A stretch of DNA of 64,000 bases from an uncultured Victivallales bacterium (lineage in GTDB: Bacteria > Verrucomicrobiota > Lentisphaeria > Victivallales > UBA1829). Position 1 is the stretch's first letter. Each line of letters opens with the position of its first letter. Made by a program: the position numbers and the translations under genes. Shown here one piece after another: positions 34,029 to 43,963 of the stretch. The stretch is taken from assembly GCA_934644965.1 (NCBI GenBank), contig CAKUDG010000003.1:116258-180257 (forward strand), given 5' to 3'. The notes beneath the pieces are model-generated. The model was given only the letters and a program-made list of their open reading frames with translations, was not told where the DNA came from and made no database searches.

Positions 34029-34156
34029 CGCATAACATAGGTTATGTTGCGTTTCACGGATATAGAATCAAAAAGGAGAAAAGGAGATCAGAAGATGAGA
34101 AGGAGAGCAAGGAATATCGAAAAAATAAAATTACACAACATAACCTATGTTATGCG
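34029..34156 (+). repeat. 21-bp perfect inverted repeat flanking the pseudopilin start, each arm a dyad
   Basis: CGCATAACATAGGTTATGTTG (34029-34049, written here as two dyad halves CATAAC-ATAG-GTTATG with flanks) is exactly complementary to 34136-34156 (CATAAC-CTAT-GTTATG). Each arm is itself an imperfect palindrome with nested AACATA-N3-TATGTT. The arms are 86 bases apart and enclose the ribosome-binding site and ATG at 34095; the second arm ends over the alternative ATG at 34152. They could be paired operator sites or, in RNA, a long stem controlling translation. Confidence 0.85.
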
Positions 34157-34907
34157 TCGTTTTACGCTGATCGAACTTCTGGTGGTGATCGCGATCATCG
34201 CGATACTGGCGGGGATGCTTCTGCCCGCTCTGGGAGCGGCAAAAGCCAAGGCTCAGGAAATCAGCTGCAAAAGCAATCTGAAACAGATCGGAACTTATGT
34301 CTACATGTATGGATCGGATTTCCAACGCCTGATGCATCGGAATTCCAATGCCGCACCCTACGCACAAGATGAAAACACAGTCGTGGTCCCGCTCCTGATT
34401 TTCAATACAGTGGGATATTGCAACAAGGGAAGCGACACAAGCGGAAACAATACAAAAAACTGGCATTGCCCCCTGATCTGGGGAATGGCCAGCAAGAGTA
34501 TGGGCGACTTCTCAAAATCCATGACCCTTTCCACCGATTACGGACAGTCCTATGCGGCCAATCTTCATTATTTCGGCCCCAGCGGCAAAAACTATGAACG
34601 TTACAGCGACGGTGTCCTGTATGCGGACGGATCAGCCTGCAATCTGGGCAAAGCCTACGACTATGTCCATACGAGTTTCAGGCACGGCCCCTCTCCGATG
34701 GTGAAAGAGTTCAGCGGATGGCCTCTCCTCGGGCATGTCGGATCGGAAATCGGATACGGAACAGCCAACGCTCTGATGGCGGATGCGTCCGTCACTCAGT
34801 TCACGGCGCAGGCCAGAGATGATTTCTACGATAATTATATGGCCACGGTCAAAATCGCCGAAGGCGACCATCATGAAAGTATCTGCTCTTCCGAATGCGC
34901 TCTTTAA
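34095..34907 (+). CDS. Pseudopilin with extended basic leader
   Basis: 270 residues from ATG 34095, chosen because AGGAG lies 8 bases upstream; the alternative ATG 34152, directly before FTLIELL, has no ribosome-binding site. The protein then has a 22-residue Arg/Lys-rich leader followed by FTLIELLVVIAIIAILAGMLL, the pilin-type N-helix. The globular part has cysteines (ISCKSNLKQIGTYVYMY, WHCPLIWG) and ends with NALMADASVTQF, a degenerate form of the H-X9-DG tail. It is transcribed divergently from the other pseudopilin from a consensus promoter. Confidence 0.82.
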   Translation: MRRRARNIEKIKLHNITYVMRRFTLIELLVVIAIIAILAGMLLPALGAAKAKAQEISCKSNLKQIGTYVYMYGSDFQRLMHRNSNAAPYAQDENTVVVPLLIFNTVGYCNKGSDTSGNNTKNWHCPLIWGMASKSMGDFSKSMTLSTDYGQSYAANLHYFGPSGKNYERYSDGVLYADGSACNLGKAYDYVHTSFRHGPSPMVKEFSGWPLLGHVGSEIGYGTANALMADASVTQFTAQARDDFYDNYMATVKIAEGDHHESICSSECAL

Positions 34908-35090
34908 GAACTTGAGCTCTTTCTTCTGAATGCGCAACTCTTCCTTCTCTTTTCCCCTTCCCCTGTCTTCCCGGACGGTATTCCTTGAGTTCATTTCCAT
35001 TCCCATCCCGGGGAGAAGGGAAAAAAGGAGAGAAAAGAAGGAAGCCTGTTTTTTTATCTGACAAAAGGGAAAAAAAGGAGAATCATCCCC

Positions 35091-35750
35091 ATGTCCACCA
35101 TCGTTTTCCTTACAGGAATCATTCTTGGCGCACTCTGCATCTTTTTCGGGAAGCGGCGCAACAGTGCAGTTCTCCTGAGCTGCGGGGCTCTGCTTGGACT
35201 AGGCATATGCGCCTGGTATTTTTATACAATGAGCAGCACTTTCCGGCAGAGCAAAGCCAGAACAGGAGCCGAAAATCAGTTCCACGCCGAAGCGTACGCT
35301 CTTGCCGCGGCATTGAAAGAGACGGCAGGGGGAAGCGGAGGGAAAATCCTGATTCTGGGAGTCACGGCTCCGGAAGAAATGGATCCCTATATTGCCATTC
35401 TCCGCGAAAACGGAGTGGAAAATACGGAATATGTTCAGGTGTTTGAAACTGTTCCGATCGGAGTTCCCCCGAATACGCGTCTGAAACGGATCAGAAGCGC
35501 AATGGAACAGGTGCCGGACGCCCGGATCATTGTCGCCATGGGGCCGGGAGTGATTCTGAGCGCTGATTGTTCCCGCCTCTTCGAAAAAGGGAAAAAAGCC
35601 ATCCAGTGCGGATCAAAAGTGGACAGCAAGCTCTGGGAATCCGGACTCATCGCAGCTCATATCAAGCCGAAAGGCAGTTTTTCGCAGTCGGATCTTTCCG
35701 GGAACCCGGAAAAAGCAGCTCTGCAGGGATATGACATTATCAAACCATGA
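35091..35750 (+). CDS. Membrane-anchored protein of unknown function
   Basis: 219 residues with two hydrophobic segments at the N-terminus (about 3-19 and 26-46) followed by a soluble alpha/beta domain. The pattern KILILGVTAPEEMDPYIAIL, then ARIIVAMGPGVILS, resembles alternating strands and helices of a Rossmann-like or ligand-binding fold. AAAGGAG stands 11 bases before the ATG. It is flanked by the pseudopilin gene and a terminator at 35904-35941, so it is probably a single-gene transcript. No family recognised. Confidence 0.68.
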   Translation: MSTIVFLTGIILGALCIFFGKRRNSAVLLSCGALLGLGICAWYFYTMSSTFRQSKARTGAENQFHAEAYALAAALKETAGGSGGKILILGVTAPEEMDPYIAILRENGVENTEYVQVFETVPIGVPPNTRLKRIRSAMEQVPDARIIVAMGPGVILSADCSRLFEKGKKAIQCGSKVDSKLWESGLIAAHIKPKGSFSQSDLSGNPEKAALQGYDIIKP

Positions 35751-35903
35751 AAGTCATCATCAGGAAAAGAGATATGTTTCCCGAAAGAAATGCTTCGTCC
35801 CCTCTTTCCCACTGAAAAAGGCATTTCGAGTCAGAAGGATCTGAAAGAACCAAAACGCCTTTCTATTTCTCCCGATTGCGGATGACTGAGACCCGTCCGT
35901 ATC

Positions 35904-35941
35904 ACACGGCAACCCGCTGATAACGGATTGCCGTGTTTTTT
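35904..35941 (+). terminator. Rho-independent terminator (plus strand)
   Basis: ACACGGCAA (35904-35912) pairs with TTGCCGTGT (35928-35936) around a 15-base loop, followed by a run of T to 35941. It ends transcription 150 bases after the 35091-35750 gene. Confidence 0.82.
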
Positions 35942-35980
35942 CCCCTTCATCTCCTCCCCCAAAAAATCTGGAATGAAAAG

Positions 35981-36023
35981 AAAAAAACGCCGCGGCGTTC
36001 TTCTTTCGATGAACGCCGCGGCG
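35981..36023 (-). terminator. Rho-independent terminator of the chaperone operon
   Basis: CGCCGCGGCGTTC (35988-36000) pairs perfectly over 13 bases with GAACGCCGCGGCG (36011-36023), with a 10-base loop. On the minus strand it is followed by seven T (35981-35987). It lies 66 bases after the groEL stop and faces the plus-strand terminator. Confidence 0.9.
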
Positions 36024-36089
36024 CATCTTCTTCAGTCCCTCCGCAGAGAAATGCGGAGGATGACGCAATCGGTCATGACCGATGATGAA

Positions 36090-37733
<1,644 letters not shown>

Positions 37734-37799
37734 AATTGTCAATCTCCTGAAAAAAAATAAGAATAGGTACTGATGCTTTGTTGTAGTCGGATTTCTCTC

Positions 37800-38096
37800 T
37801 TACTTGATGACGGCGAGAATATCGCTGGAATTCAGAATCTTGTATTCCTTGTCATCAAAACGGACCTCGGTTCCGCCATATTTGCTGGTGAGGACGATGT
37901 CGCCCACTGCAACGTCAAAGGGAACTCTTTTCCCCTCGTCATCGACTTTCCCCGTTCCCAGGGCAATGACTTTCGCTTCCTGCGGTTTCTCCTTCGCCGC
38001 ATCGGGAATCACGATTCCGCCCTTGATCTGTTCGCCGATTTCAACGGGCTCGACAAGAACTCTGTCGCCAAGCGGCTGGATCATCTGATTTGCCAT
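37800..38096 (-). CDS. groS: 10-kDa co-chaperonin GroES
   Basis: 98 residues with the GroES signature IQPLGDRVLVEPVEI, the mobile-loop segment EQIKGGIVIPDAAKEKPQEAKVIALG, and DIVLTSKYGGTEV. It caps the GroEL ring. It follows dnaK by 138 bases and precedes groEL, so all three are probably in one transcript read from the dnaK side. Confidence 0.97.
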   Translation of the reverse strand: MANQMIQPLGDRVLVEPVEIGEQIKGGIVIPDAAKEKPQEAKVIALGTGKVDDEGKRVPFDVAVGDIVLTSKYGGTEVRFDDKEYKILNSSDILAVIK

Positions 38097-38234
38097 TTTG
38101 TTCCTTACTCCTGTTTTGTTTGTTTTGGGTTTTCAAACCGTTTTTTTGTATGTGTTTCACATATCCAAGATCATCATCACAGGAAGGAATGCCCGGAGAT
38201 TCTGTTCCCAGGGCATCCTGCCGTTGAAGTATGA

Positions 38235-40136
38235 TTATTTCTCGTCGTCGACGATTTCCGCATCAACAACACCGTCGTCCTTCTGACTCCCGGACGCACT
38301 TCCGCCCGCCGCCCCGCCGGCAGCCGAGCCGCCGGCCTGCTGAGCCTTGTACACTTCCTGTCCAAAGGCCATCAGCTGTTCTTCCAGAGTCTTCATTGTA
38401 TTTTTCATGGCTTCGGTGTCATCGCGCTCAATGTCCTTCTTGAGCTGTTCGATCGAAGCCTGGACGGGAGCCTTCACGGAATCGGAAATCTTGTCTCCGA
38501 GTTCCTTGATCTGCTTTTCCGTCTGATACACCATCGAATCGGCGCGGTTCTTGACTTCGATCTTTTCCTTGATGGCCTTGTCCTCATTTTCATGGGCCTT
38601 GGCATCGTCCACCATCTTCTGGATTTCCTGTTCGGAAAGACCGCTGCTCGCTGTAATCGTGATCTTCTGTTCCTTGCCGGTACCGAGATCTTTCGCGGTG
38701 ACATTCAGAATGCCGTTCGCGTCAATGTCAAACGTCACTTCAATCTGCGGAACGCCGCGGGGCGCAGGTGCGATGCCGTCCAGACGGAAACGACCGATCG
38801 ACTTGTTGTCCTTCGCCAGATTACGTTCGCCCTGAAGCACATGAATGTCCACAGAAGGCTGATTGTCTGCCGCAGTGCTGAAGACTTCGCTCTTGCGGGT
38901 CGGAATCGTGGTGTTCCGCTCGATCAGACGGGTCGACACGCCGCCAAGCGTCTCAATCCCGAGGGAAAGCGGCGTCACATCCAGCAGAACGACATCGTTC
39001 ACGCTTCCGCTCAGCACACCGCCCTGGATCGCAGCTCCCGCCGCAACCACTTCATCCGGATTGACTCCTTTGTTCGGATCACGGTTGAAGATGCTCTTGG
39101 CAATCTCCTGAACTTTCGGCATTCGCGTCATCCCGCCAACCAGAATCACTTCGTTGATGCTTGACAGCGCAAGCCCGGAATCCTTCAGACACGCCTGGCA
39201 GGGCGGACGGCTCCGTTCCAGAAGCGGATCCACCAGCTTCTCAAGCTGCGCACGCGTCAAAGTCATCTGAAGATGGACAGGACCGCTCTGAGTCATGGTG
39301 ATGAAGGGCAGATTGATGTCCGTGCTCATGCTCGAGGAAAGTTCGATCTTCGCTTTTTCCGCAGCCTCCTTCAGTCTCTGGAGAGCCTGAGGATCGTTTC
39401 GGAGATCCACGCCGTTTTCCTTCTTGAATTCGTCGGCAATCCAGTCCATGACGGCTTTGTCGAAGTCATCGCCGCCCAGATGGGTGTCGCCGTTCGTCGC
39501 CTTGACCTCAAAGACACCGTCTCCGATTTCCAGAATGGAGATATCGAACGTGCCTCCGCCAAGGTCATACACGGCAATCGTTTCATCGGATTTCTTATCC
39601 AGCCCGTATGCGAGTGCGGCGGCGGTCGGCTCATTGATGATCCGCTTGACGTCGAGTCCGGCGATCCGGCCCGCATCCTTCGTTGCCTGACGCTGCGTAT
39701 CGTTGAAATACGCCGGAACCGTAATCACCGCTTCCGTCACGGGTTCGCCAAGATACGATTCCGCATCGGCTTTCAGCTTCTGAAGAATCATCGCGGAAAT
39801 TTCCGGCGGAGAATACATCTTGTCTCCGATCTTGATATAAGCGTCTCCGTTCTTCGCGGGCACGACTTCATAGGGGACTCTTTCCAGTTCCCCTTTCACT
39901 TCATCGTACTTCCGCCCCATGAAACGCTTGATCGAGAAAATCGTATTCTTCGGATTGGTTATGCTCTGACGCTTCGCCGTCTGCCCGACCAGTCTCTCGC
40001 CGTTTTTCGTGAAAGCCACAATCGACGGAGTCGTGTTGGCGCCTTCCGCATTCGGAATGATTTTAAAGGTGTTTCCATCCATGACAGCCATGCAGCTGTT
40101 CGTCGTCCCCAAGTCGATACCAAGTATTTTGCCCAT
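38235..40136 (-). CDS. dnaK: Hsp70 chaperone DnaK
   Basis: 633 residues with the phosphate-binding start GIDLGTTNSCMAVMDG, the VITVPAYFND and IINEPTAAALAYGLD blocks, IAVYDLGGGTFDISIL, VILVGGMTRMPKVQ, and a substrate domain after LLDVTPLSLGIETLGG. The tail is Gly/Ala/Ser-rich and ends in EIVDDEK. It binds unfolded polypeptides in an ATP cycle with DnaJ and GrpE, neither of which is encoded nearby. One oddity is PPCQACLKDSGL near 330, where most DnaKs have no cysteine pair. Confidence 0.98.
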   Translation of the reverse strand: MGKILGIDLGTTNSCMAVMDGNTFKIIPNAEGANTTPSIVAFTKNGERLVGQTAKRQSITNPKNTIFSIKRFMGRKYDEVKGELERVPYEVVPAKNGDAYIKIGDKMYSPPEISAMILQKLKADAESYLGEPVTEAVITVPAYFNDTQRQATKDAGRIAGLDVKRIINEPTAAALAYGLDKKSDETIAVYDLGGGTFDISILEIGDGVFEVKATNGDTHLGGDDFDKAVMDWIADEFKKENGVDLRNDPQALQRLKEAAEKAKIELSSSMSTDINLPFITMTQSGPVHLQMTLTRAQLEKLVDPLLERSRPPCQACLKDSGLALSSINEVILVGGMTRMPKVQEIAKSIFNRDPNKGVNPDEVVAAGAAIQGGVLSGSVNDVVLLDVTPLSLGIETLGGVSTRLIERNTTIPTRKSEVFSTAADNQPSVDIHVLQGERNLAKDNKSIGRFRLDGIAPAPRGVPQIEVTFDIDANGILNVTAKDLGTGKEQKITITASSGLSEQEIQKMVDDAKAHENEDKAIKEKIEVKNRADSMVYQTEKQIKELGDKISDSVKAPVQASIEQLKKDIERDDTEAMKNTMKTLEEQLMAFGQEVYKAQQAGGSAAGGAAGGSASGSQKDDGVVDAEIVDDEK

Positions 40137-40197
40137 GATACTCTTCCTTTCAATAGAAGGTTGTCTTTTTTGTTCACCGTTTCATCGCCATCTATTC

Positions 40198-40215
40198 AAG
40201 CAAAAACGATGCCAA
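40198..40215 (-). promoter_or_regulatory. Candidate sigma-54 promoter upstream of dnaK
   Basis: On the minus strand TTGGCATCGTTTTTGCTT has GG and GC exactly 10 bases apart, matching the -24/-12 pattern TTGGCA-N-TTGCT of RpoN promoters. It lies about 60 bases before the dnaK ATG. No CIRCE operator is visible. Confidence 0.5.
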
Positions 40216-40317
40216 CTTTTTGAAAGAAAGAGAAATTACTTTAATTTCCAGCAAGATAGATCTTTTCAATAATCTTTTCCAAGAGAAATCGGGAAGGAAA
40301 AAAACAGAAAAGGGAAT

Positions 40318-40365
40318 GCGACAAGCGCCATTCTGTCGCACTCCCATGCTTCCATTCTGTCGCAC
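40318..40365. repeat. Short direct repeat with internal inverted repeat
   Basis: CCATTCTGTCGCAC occurs at 40328-40341 and 40352-40365 (period 24). GCGACA at 40318-40323 is complementary to the TGTCGC in each copy, so alternative small hairpins are possible. It lies in the 326-base gap between pyrH and dnaK. Confidence 0.6.
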
Positions 40366-40462
40366 CTGCCCGTTTTTCCCAGGGGGATCTGCGGGAGGAA
40401 AGTATCCGGAATCTCGAATCTTTCATTCCGGCAAATCCGGGGCAGACCCGAAAAACACGGAC

Positions 40463-41185
40463 TCAGGAAACCACCGTCCCGACGGAACAATCCCCCGAGA
40501 GAATTTTCACCAGCGCTCCCGGCTCCGAAAAATTAAAGACAATGATATGAAGTCCGTTGTCCGCACAGAGGGAAAAGGCGGCGGAATCCATGACTCCGTA
40601 GCGTCCGGCAAGGGCTTCGGAAAAACTCAGACGGTCGAATTTGACCGCTTCCGGATGTTTCACGGGATCCGCGGTATAGATGCCGTTCACCTTGGTTGCT
40701 TTCATCACGGCTTCGCAACGGGTTTCCAGAGCACGCAGAGAGGCGGTGGTGTCCGTCGTGAAATACGGGGAGCCGGTTCCGCCGGCGAAAATGACAAGTT
40801 CCCCGTCGGAAAGAGCTTTCATCGCCTGATCGCGGTCGAACTTCGCGGCAAAGGGACGCATGTCCACAGAGCAGTGAACCTGAACTCGTACGCCGGCCGC
40901 AGTGAAGGCGTCTTTCAGGCAAAGCGCGTTCATGACAGTCGCCAGCATTCCCATGTGGTCCGCGGTCACGCGATCCATTCCTCCTTTTGCTCCGGCGACT
41001 CCGCGCCAGAGATTGCCCGCTCCCACCACCAGGGCGATCTGCACCCCCAGGTCCAGGGCCTCCCGGACCCGGGCTACCACCGAATCAATCGACTCGCGGC
41101 TGTAGCCGTGGCGTTCGCCGGCGCCTTGAAGAGATTCGCCGCTGATCTTCAAAAGAATCCGCTTGTAAAGAAGTGTTCCAGACAT
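40463..41185 (-). CDS. pyrH: UMP kinase
   Basis: 240 residues of the amino-acid-kinase-type uridylate kinase: KRILLKISGESLQGAG at the N-terminus, ALVVGAGNLWRGVAG, ADHMGMLATVMNALCL, and VIFAGGTGSPYFTTDTTASLRA. It phosphorylates UMP to UDP for RNA, DNA and nucleotide-sugar supply. It stands alone here rather than in the common tsf-pyrH-frr order. The start (41185) is followed by normal UMPK sequence without an extension. Confidence 0.96.
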   Translation of the reverse strand: MSGTLLYKRILLKISGESLQGAGERHGYSRESIDSVVARVREALDLGVQIALVVGAGNLWRGVAGAKGGMDRVTADHMGMLATVMNALCLKDAFTAAGVRVQVHCSVDMRPFAAKFDRDQAMKALSDGELVIFAGGTGSPYFTTDTTASLRALETRCEAVMKATKVNGIYTADPVKHPEAVKFDRLSFSEALAGRYGVMDSAAFSLCADNGLHIIVFNFSEPGALVKILSGDCSVGTVVS

Positions 41186-41694
41186 GACATGAAACTCCGT
41201 GCATGATGAATGATGATTGTTCTTCGTTCGATGGACTGATCACTGATCTTTTCTATACCTTACTCTGTTACAGAAAAGTCCAAAAAGACGGCAGGTGAAA
41301 GAATGGATTCCAGCAAACCGGAAAAGACGGACTGGGACGGCTCCCGTTCTTCAGGGGACGGCTTCCCCCCCCCTCTTCTTCCTCTGTTTCTTCCCCCTGT
41401 CCGGCGCTTTTCTCCCCTTCCGGCGAAAAAAGCGGGACGGATGCCCTGTTCATGAGGCGCCCGATCCGGTATTTCGTCTGTTCCAAAATCATCACACAGG
41501 TCTTTTTTTTAAAATATCACCGGAATGAGCTCCCGGAAAGGGGGGAAGCGCGCTTTTTTGCGTCTTTCTTCAAAAGAGGCTTTCCAGAAGCGGAAAAAGG
41601 GATTATATTCCCCACGCAATAATGATTCATGAAAAAAACTAGAGACTAGAGATAAAGAATACAATACCAGGCAATCCAGTCACGGAGGAATAGG
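41186..41694. other. Divergent intergenic region, no gene seen
   Basis: Between pyrH and the Gfo/Idh gene, frames here are short, Pro/Ser-rich and without family resemblance. A TATATT at 41606-41611 with TTTCCA 17 bases before it is a weak promoter candidate for the Gfo/Idh gene. The small repeat ACTAGAG occurs twice at 41639-41652. Confidence 0.4.
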
Positions 41695-42756
41695 ATGTTC
41701 GGATCCGGCGAAAAAGAAAAACTGAAAGTGGGCGTGGTGGGGACAGGTGTCCTCGGACGGCATCACACCCGTCTTTACAAGGCGAACGACAAAGTTGAAC
41801 TGATGGGCATCTACGATGTTTCGGCTAAAGCTGCGGCGGATGTCGGACGTGAATTCGGAGTGAAGGTCTTCCCATCCATTCAGGAACTGGCATCGGAATG
41901 CGACGCCGTTACAGTTGCCGTTCCCGCCACATTCCATCATGAAACCGCCATGCCGCTGATCGAAATGGGCAAACATCTCCTGATTGAAAAACCGCTTGCC
42001 TCCACCGTGAAGGATGCGCGGGAAATGGTTGCGGCGGCGGAAGCCAGGGGAATTGTCTTCGGAGTCGGACACGTGGAACGCTTCAATCCGGCCATGGACT
42101 TCCTTGAAAAAAACAAATCCAACACGCTTTTCATCGAAGCGCACAGACTCGCGAAATATCCGCCGCCGAGACCCGGACAGCACAGGAGAGGAACGGAAGT
42201 GAGCGTCGTCCTGGACCTGATGATCCATGATCTGGATCTTGTTCTGACCATGGTGGGGGCGGAAGTGGAACGCTTCGATGCGGTCGGAGTCCCGATTCTG
42301 AGCAATACGGAAGACATTGCGAACGTCCGGCTGAAATTTACAAGCGGCGCAGTCGCAAACATCACCGCAAGCCGTGTCAGCGCCGAACCCATGCGGAAAT
42401 TCCGGATTTTCCAGACCGATTCCTACATTTCCATGGATTATGCCAGGAATACAGGTAAAATTTACAGAAAAGGATTCCTCGGCGTCGGGAAAAAGAATCT
42501 CAATCTGTGTGAGAAAAACGCGCTCGCGGACGAAATCAACAATTTTGTCACAGCCGTGATCGAAACGAAAAGGACGGGAGTCCTTGTGCAGCCGAAAGTG
42601 CCCGGACGCCAGGGATTGAAAGCCCTGGAACTCGCAGTCGCCATCTGCGACGAAATCCAGGCTTACAACGAAAAATACGGTCTCTATAAATTCAAAAAAA
42701 TAAACCCGTCATCCGAATCCGCAATCCGGGCTGCTCAGAGGGAAAAAAATGAGTGA
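41695..42756 (+). CDS. Gfo/Idh/MocA-family oxidoreductase
   Basis: 353 residues: NAD(P) fold with GVVGTGVLGRHHTRLY, the family EKP signature (LLIEKPLAST) and GVGHVERFNPAMDFL in the catalytic domain, then VVLDLMIHDLDLVLTM. Members oxidise or reduce sugar nucleotides and cyclitols. The GHVERFNP form is found in proteins linked to lipid A/UDP-GlcNAc metabolism (GnnA-like), a possible but unproven role. AGGA precedes the ATG by about 7 bases. The next gene, ispE, starts 8 bases before its stop. Confidence 0.85.
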   Translation: MFGSGEKEKLKVGVVGTGVLGRHHTRLYKANDKVELMGIYDVSAKAAADVGREFGVKVFPSIQELASECDAVTVAVPATFHHETAMPLIEMGKHLLIEKPLASTVKDAREMVAAAEARGIVFGVGHVERFNPAMDFLEKNKSNTLFIEAHRLAKYPPPRPGQHRRGTEVSVVLDLMIHDLDLVLTMVGAEVERFDAVGVPILSNTEDIANVRLKFTSGAVANITASRVSAEPMRKFRIFQTDSYISMDYARNTGKIYRKGFLGVGKKNLNLCEKNALADEINNFVTAVIETKRTGVLVQPKVPGRQGLKALELAVAICDEIQAYNEKYGLYKFKKINPSSESAIRAAQREKNE

Positions 42757-43663
42757 ACGCGCTGTTCATGCCGCCGTTGTGGAAGTCAAGGCTCCGGCAA
42801 AAATCAATCTGTTCCTTTCCGTCACGGGGAAAAGGGCCGATGGCTATCATGAGCTTGATTCCCTCTTTTACCCGCTCCCGACTCTTTCCGACACCATTCG
42901 ATTTTCAGGATCGGAATCGGAATCCGGAGCGGGCGTCCGGATTCTCTGCAATGCGCCGGGCGTTCCCTGCACGGGAGCCAATCTCTGTGCAAAAGCGTAT
43001 CACGCCTACTGGGAACGCGCGGGCATGCCCCCTCCCCCGCAGGAGTGGACGATCGAAATAGAAAAAGTCATTCCCGTAGCAGGAGGAATGGGAGGAGGAA
43101 GCTCGGACGCGGCGGCCGTGCTTCTCTTTCTCCAGAACCGTTTTCAGGCCCTGACGGAGGAACAGCTGAAGAAGACTGCACTGAAACTGGGGGCGGACGT
43201 CCCATTTTTTCTGGATCCGCGTCCTTCGATTGCCTCCGGGATCGGAGAAAGGCTGACTCCGCTGAAGACGTCTGTCGAGTCTGCGCATCCTCCGCTTCTG
43301 ATTGCCGCGCCGGACTTTCCCATTTCCGCGGCCTGGGCGTACCGGGCTCTGGATCTCAGCGGAAGAAAAAAAACGCCGGATTCACGGAGTTCATCCCTGG
43401 ATGCGGCGGAAGCCATGGCAAATGCAAACTGGAAAGCGCTGGCACGCGTTATGAGGAATGACCTGGAAGGGCCGCTCTATGAAAAATTCCCCGTTCTCCG
43501 CCTCCTCCGCGGAGAGCTGGAGAAATCCGGGGCGCTCAAGGTCATGGTTACGGGAAGCGGACCGACGCTCTTCGGACTCTTTCGCTCCGGAAAAGAGGCG
43601 GAACATGCGATGGCAAGTCTTTCGGAAACCCTCGATCCCTCCATCCGCCTCATTCTTCCGTGA
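42749..43663 (+). CDS. ispE: 4-diphosphocytidyl-2-C-methyl-D-erythritol kinase
   Basis: 304 residues of the GHMP kinase family: VKAPAKINLFLSVTGKRADGYHELDSL gives the IspE N-terminal signature with the catalytic Lys and His. IPVAGGMGGGSSDAAAVL is the ATP-binding GHMP motif, followed by LGADVPFFLDP with the general-base Asp and a C-terminal VMVTGSGPTLFG loop. It performs the ATP-dependent step of the MEP isoprenoid pathway. ispF is encoded 3 kb downstream. It overlaps the oxidoreductase gene by 8 bases. Confidence 0.95.
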   Translation: MSERAVHAAVVEVKAPAKINLFLSVTGKRADGYHELDSLFYPLPTLSDTIRFSGSESESGAGVRILCNAPGVPCTGANLCAKAYHAYWERAGMPPPPQEWTIEIEKVIPVAGGMGGGSSDAAAVLLFLQNRFQALTEEQLKKTALKLGADVPFFLDPRPSIASGIGERLTPLKTSVESAHPPLLIAAPDFPISAAWAYRALDLSGRKKTPDSRSSSLDAAEAMANANWKALARVMRNDLEGPLYEKFPVLRLLRGELEKSGALKVMVTGSGPTLFGLFRSGKEAEHAMASLSETLDPSIRLILP

Positions 43664-43676
43664 CACAGAAAAGGCC

Positions 43677-43705
43677 TTGCATTTGGAGTCATGGTGTCTT
43701 ATATT
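43677..43705 (+). promoter_or_regulatory. Sigma-70-type promoter upstream of the H-X9-DG protein
   Basis: TTGCAT (43677-43682) and TATATT (43700-43705) are 17 bases apart. The leader to the start at 43964 is ~250 bases and contains a 15-base direct repeat (GCTTTCGCATGAGTC at 43845 and a one-mismatch copy at 43865). Confidence 0.6.
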
Positions 43706-43963
43706 CTTCCGGTATCTTCTTCCTTATTGCAGAGATGACTTTTTCTTCGTCTTTCTGCTTTTTTCCTGTCGGGAGAGACGCCAGAGGATACTGCGGCTGT
43801 GGCACAGGAACACACAGATGCGCCGGAAGGAATCGGGGCCAGGTGCTTTCGCATGAGTCCAGACGCTTTCTCATGAGTCAGAAATCCGACACCGATTCAC
43901 AATAAATACAATCTACTCATCATCACATAACAACACAACAACAAAACAGGAGTCTTCAAGAGT

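Noticed and set aside
40137..40300. CIRCE (HrcA) operator upstream of dnaK
   Set aside because: No TTAGCACTC-N9-GAGTGCTAA or near match in this stretch or before groES.
43660..43905. 81-codon frame between ispE and the H-X9-DG gene
   Set aside because: Overlaps a good promoter and a short direct repeat; no protein-like features.
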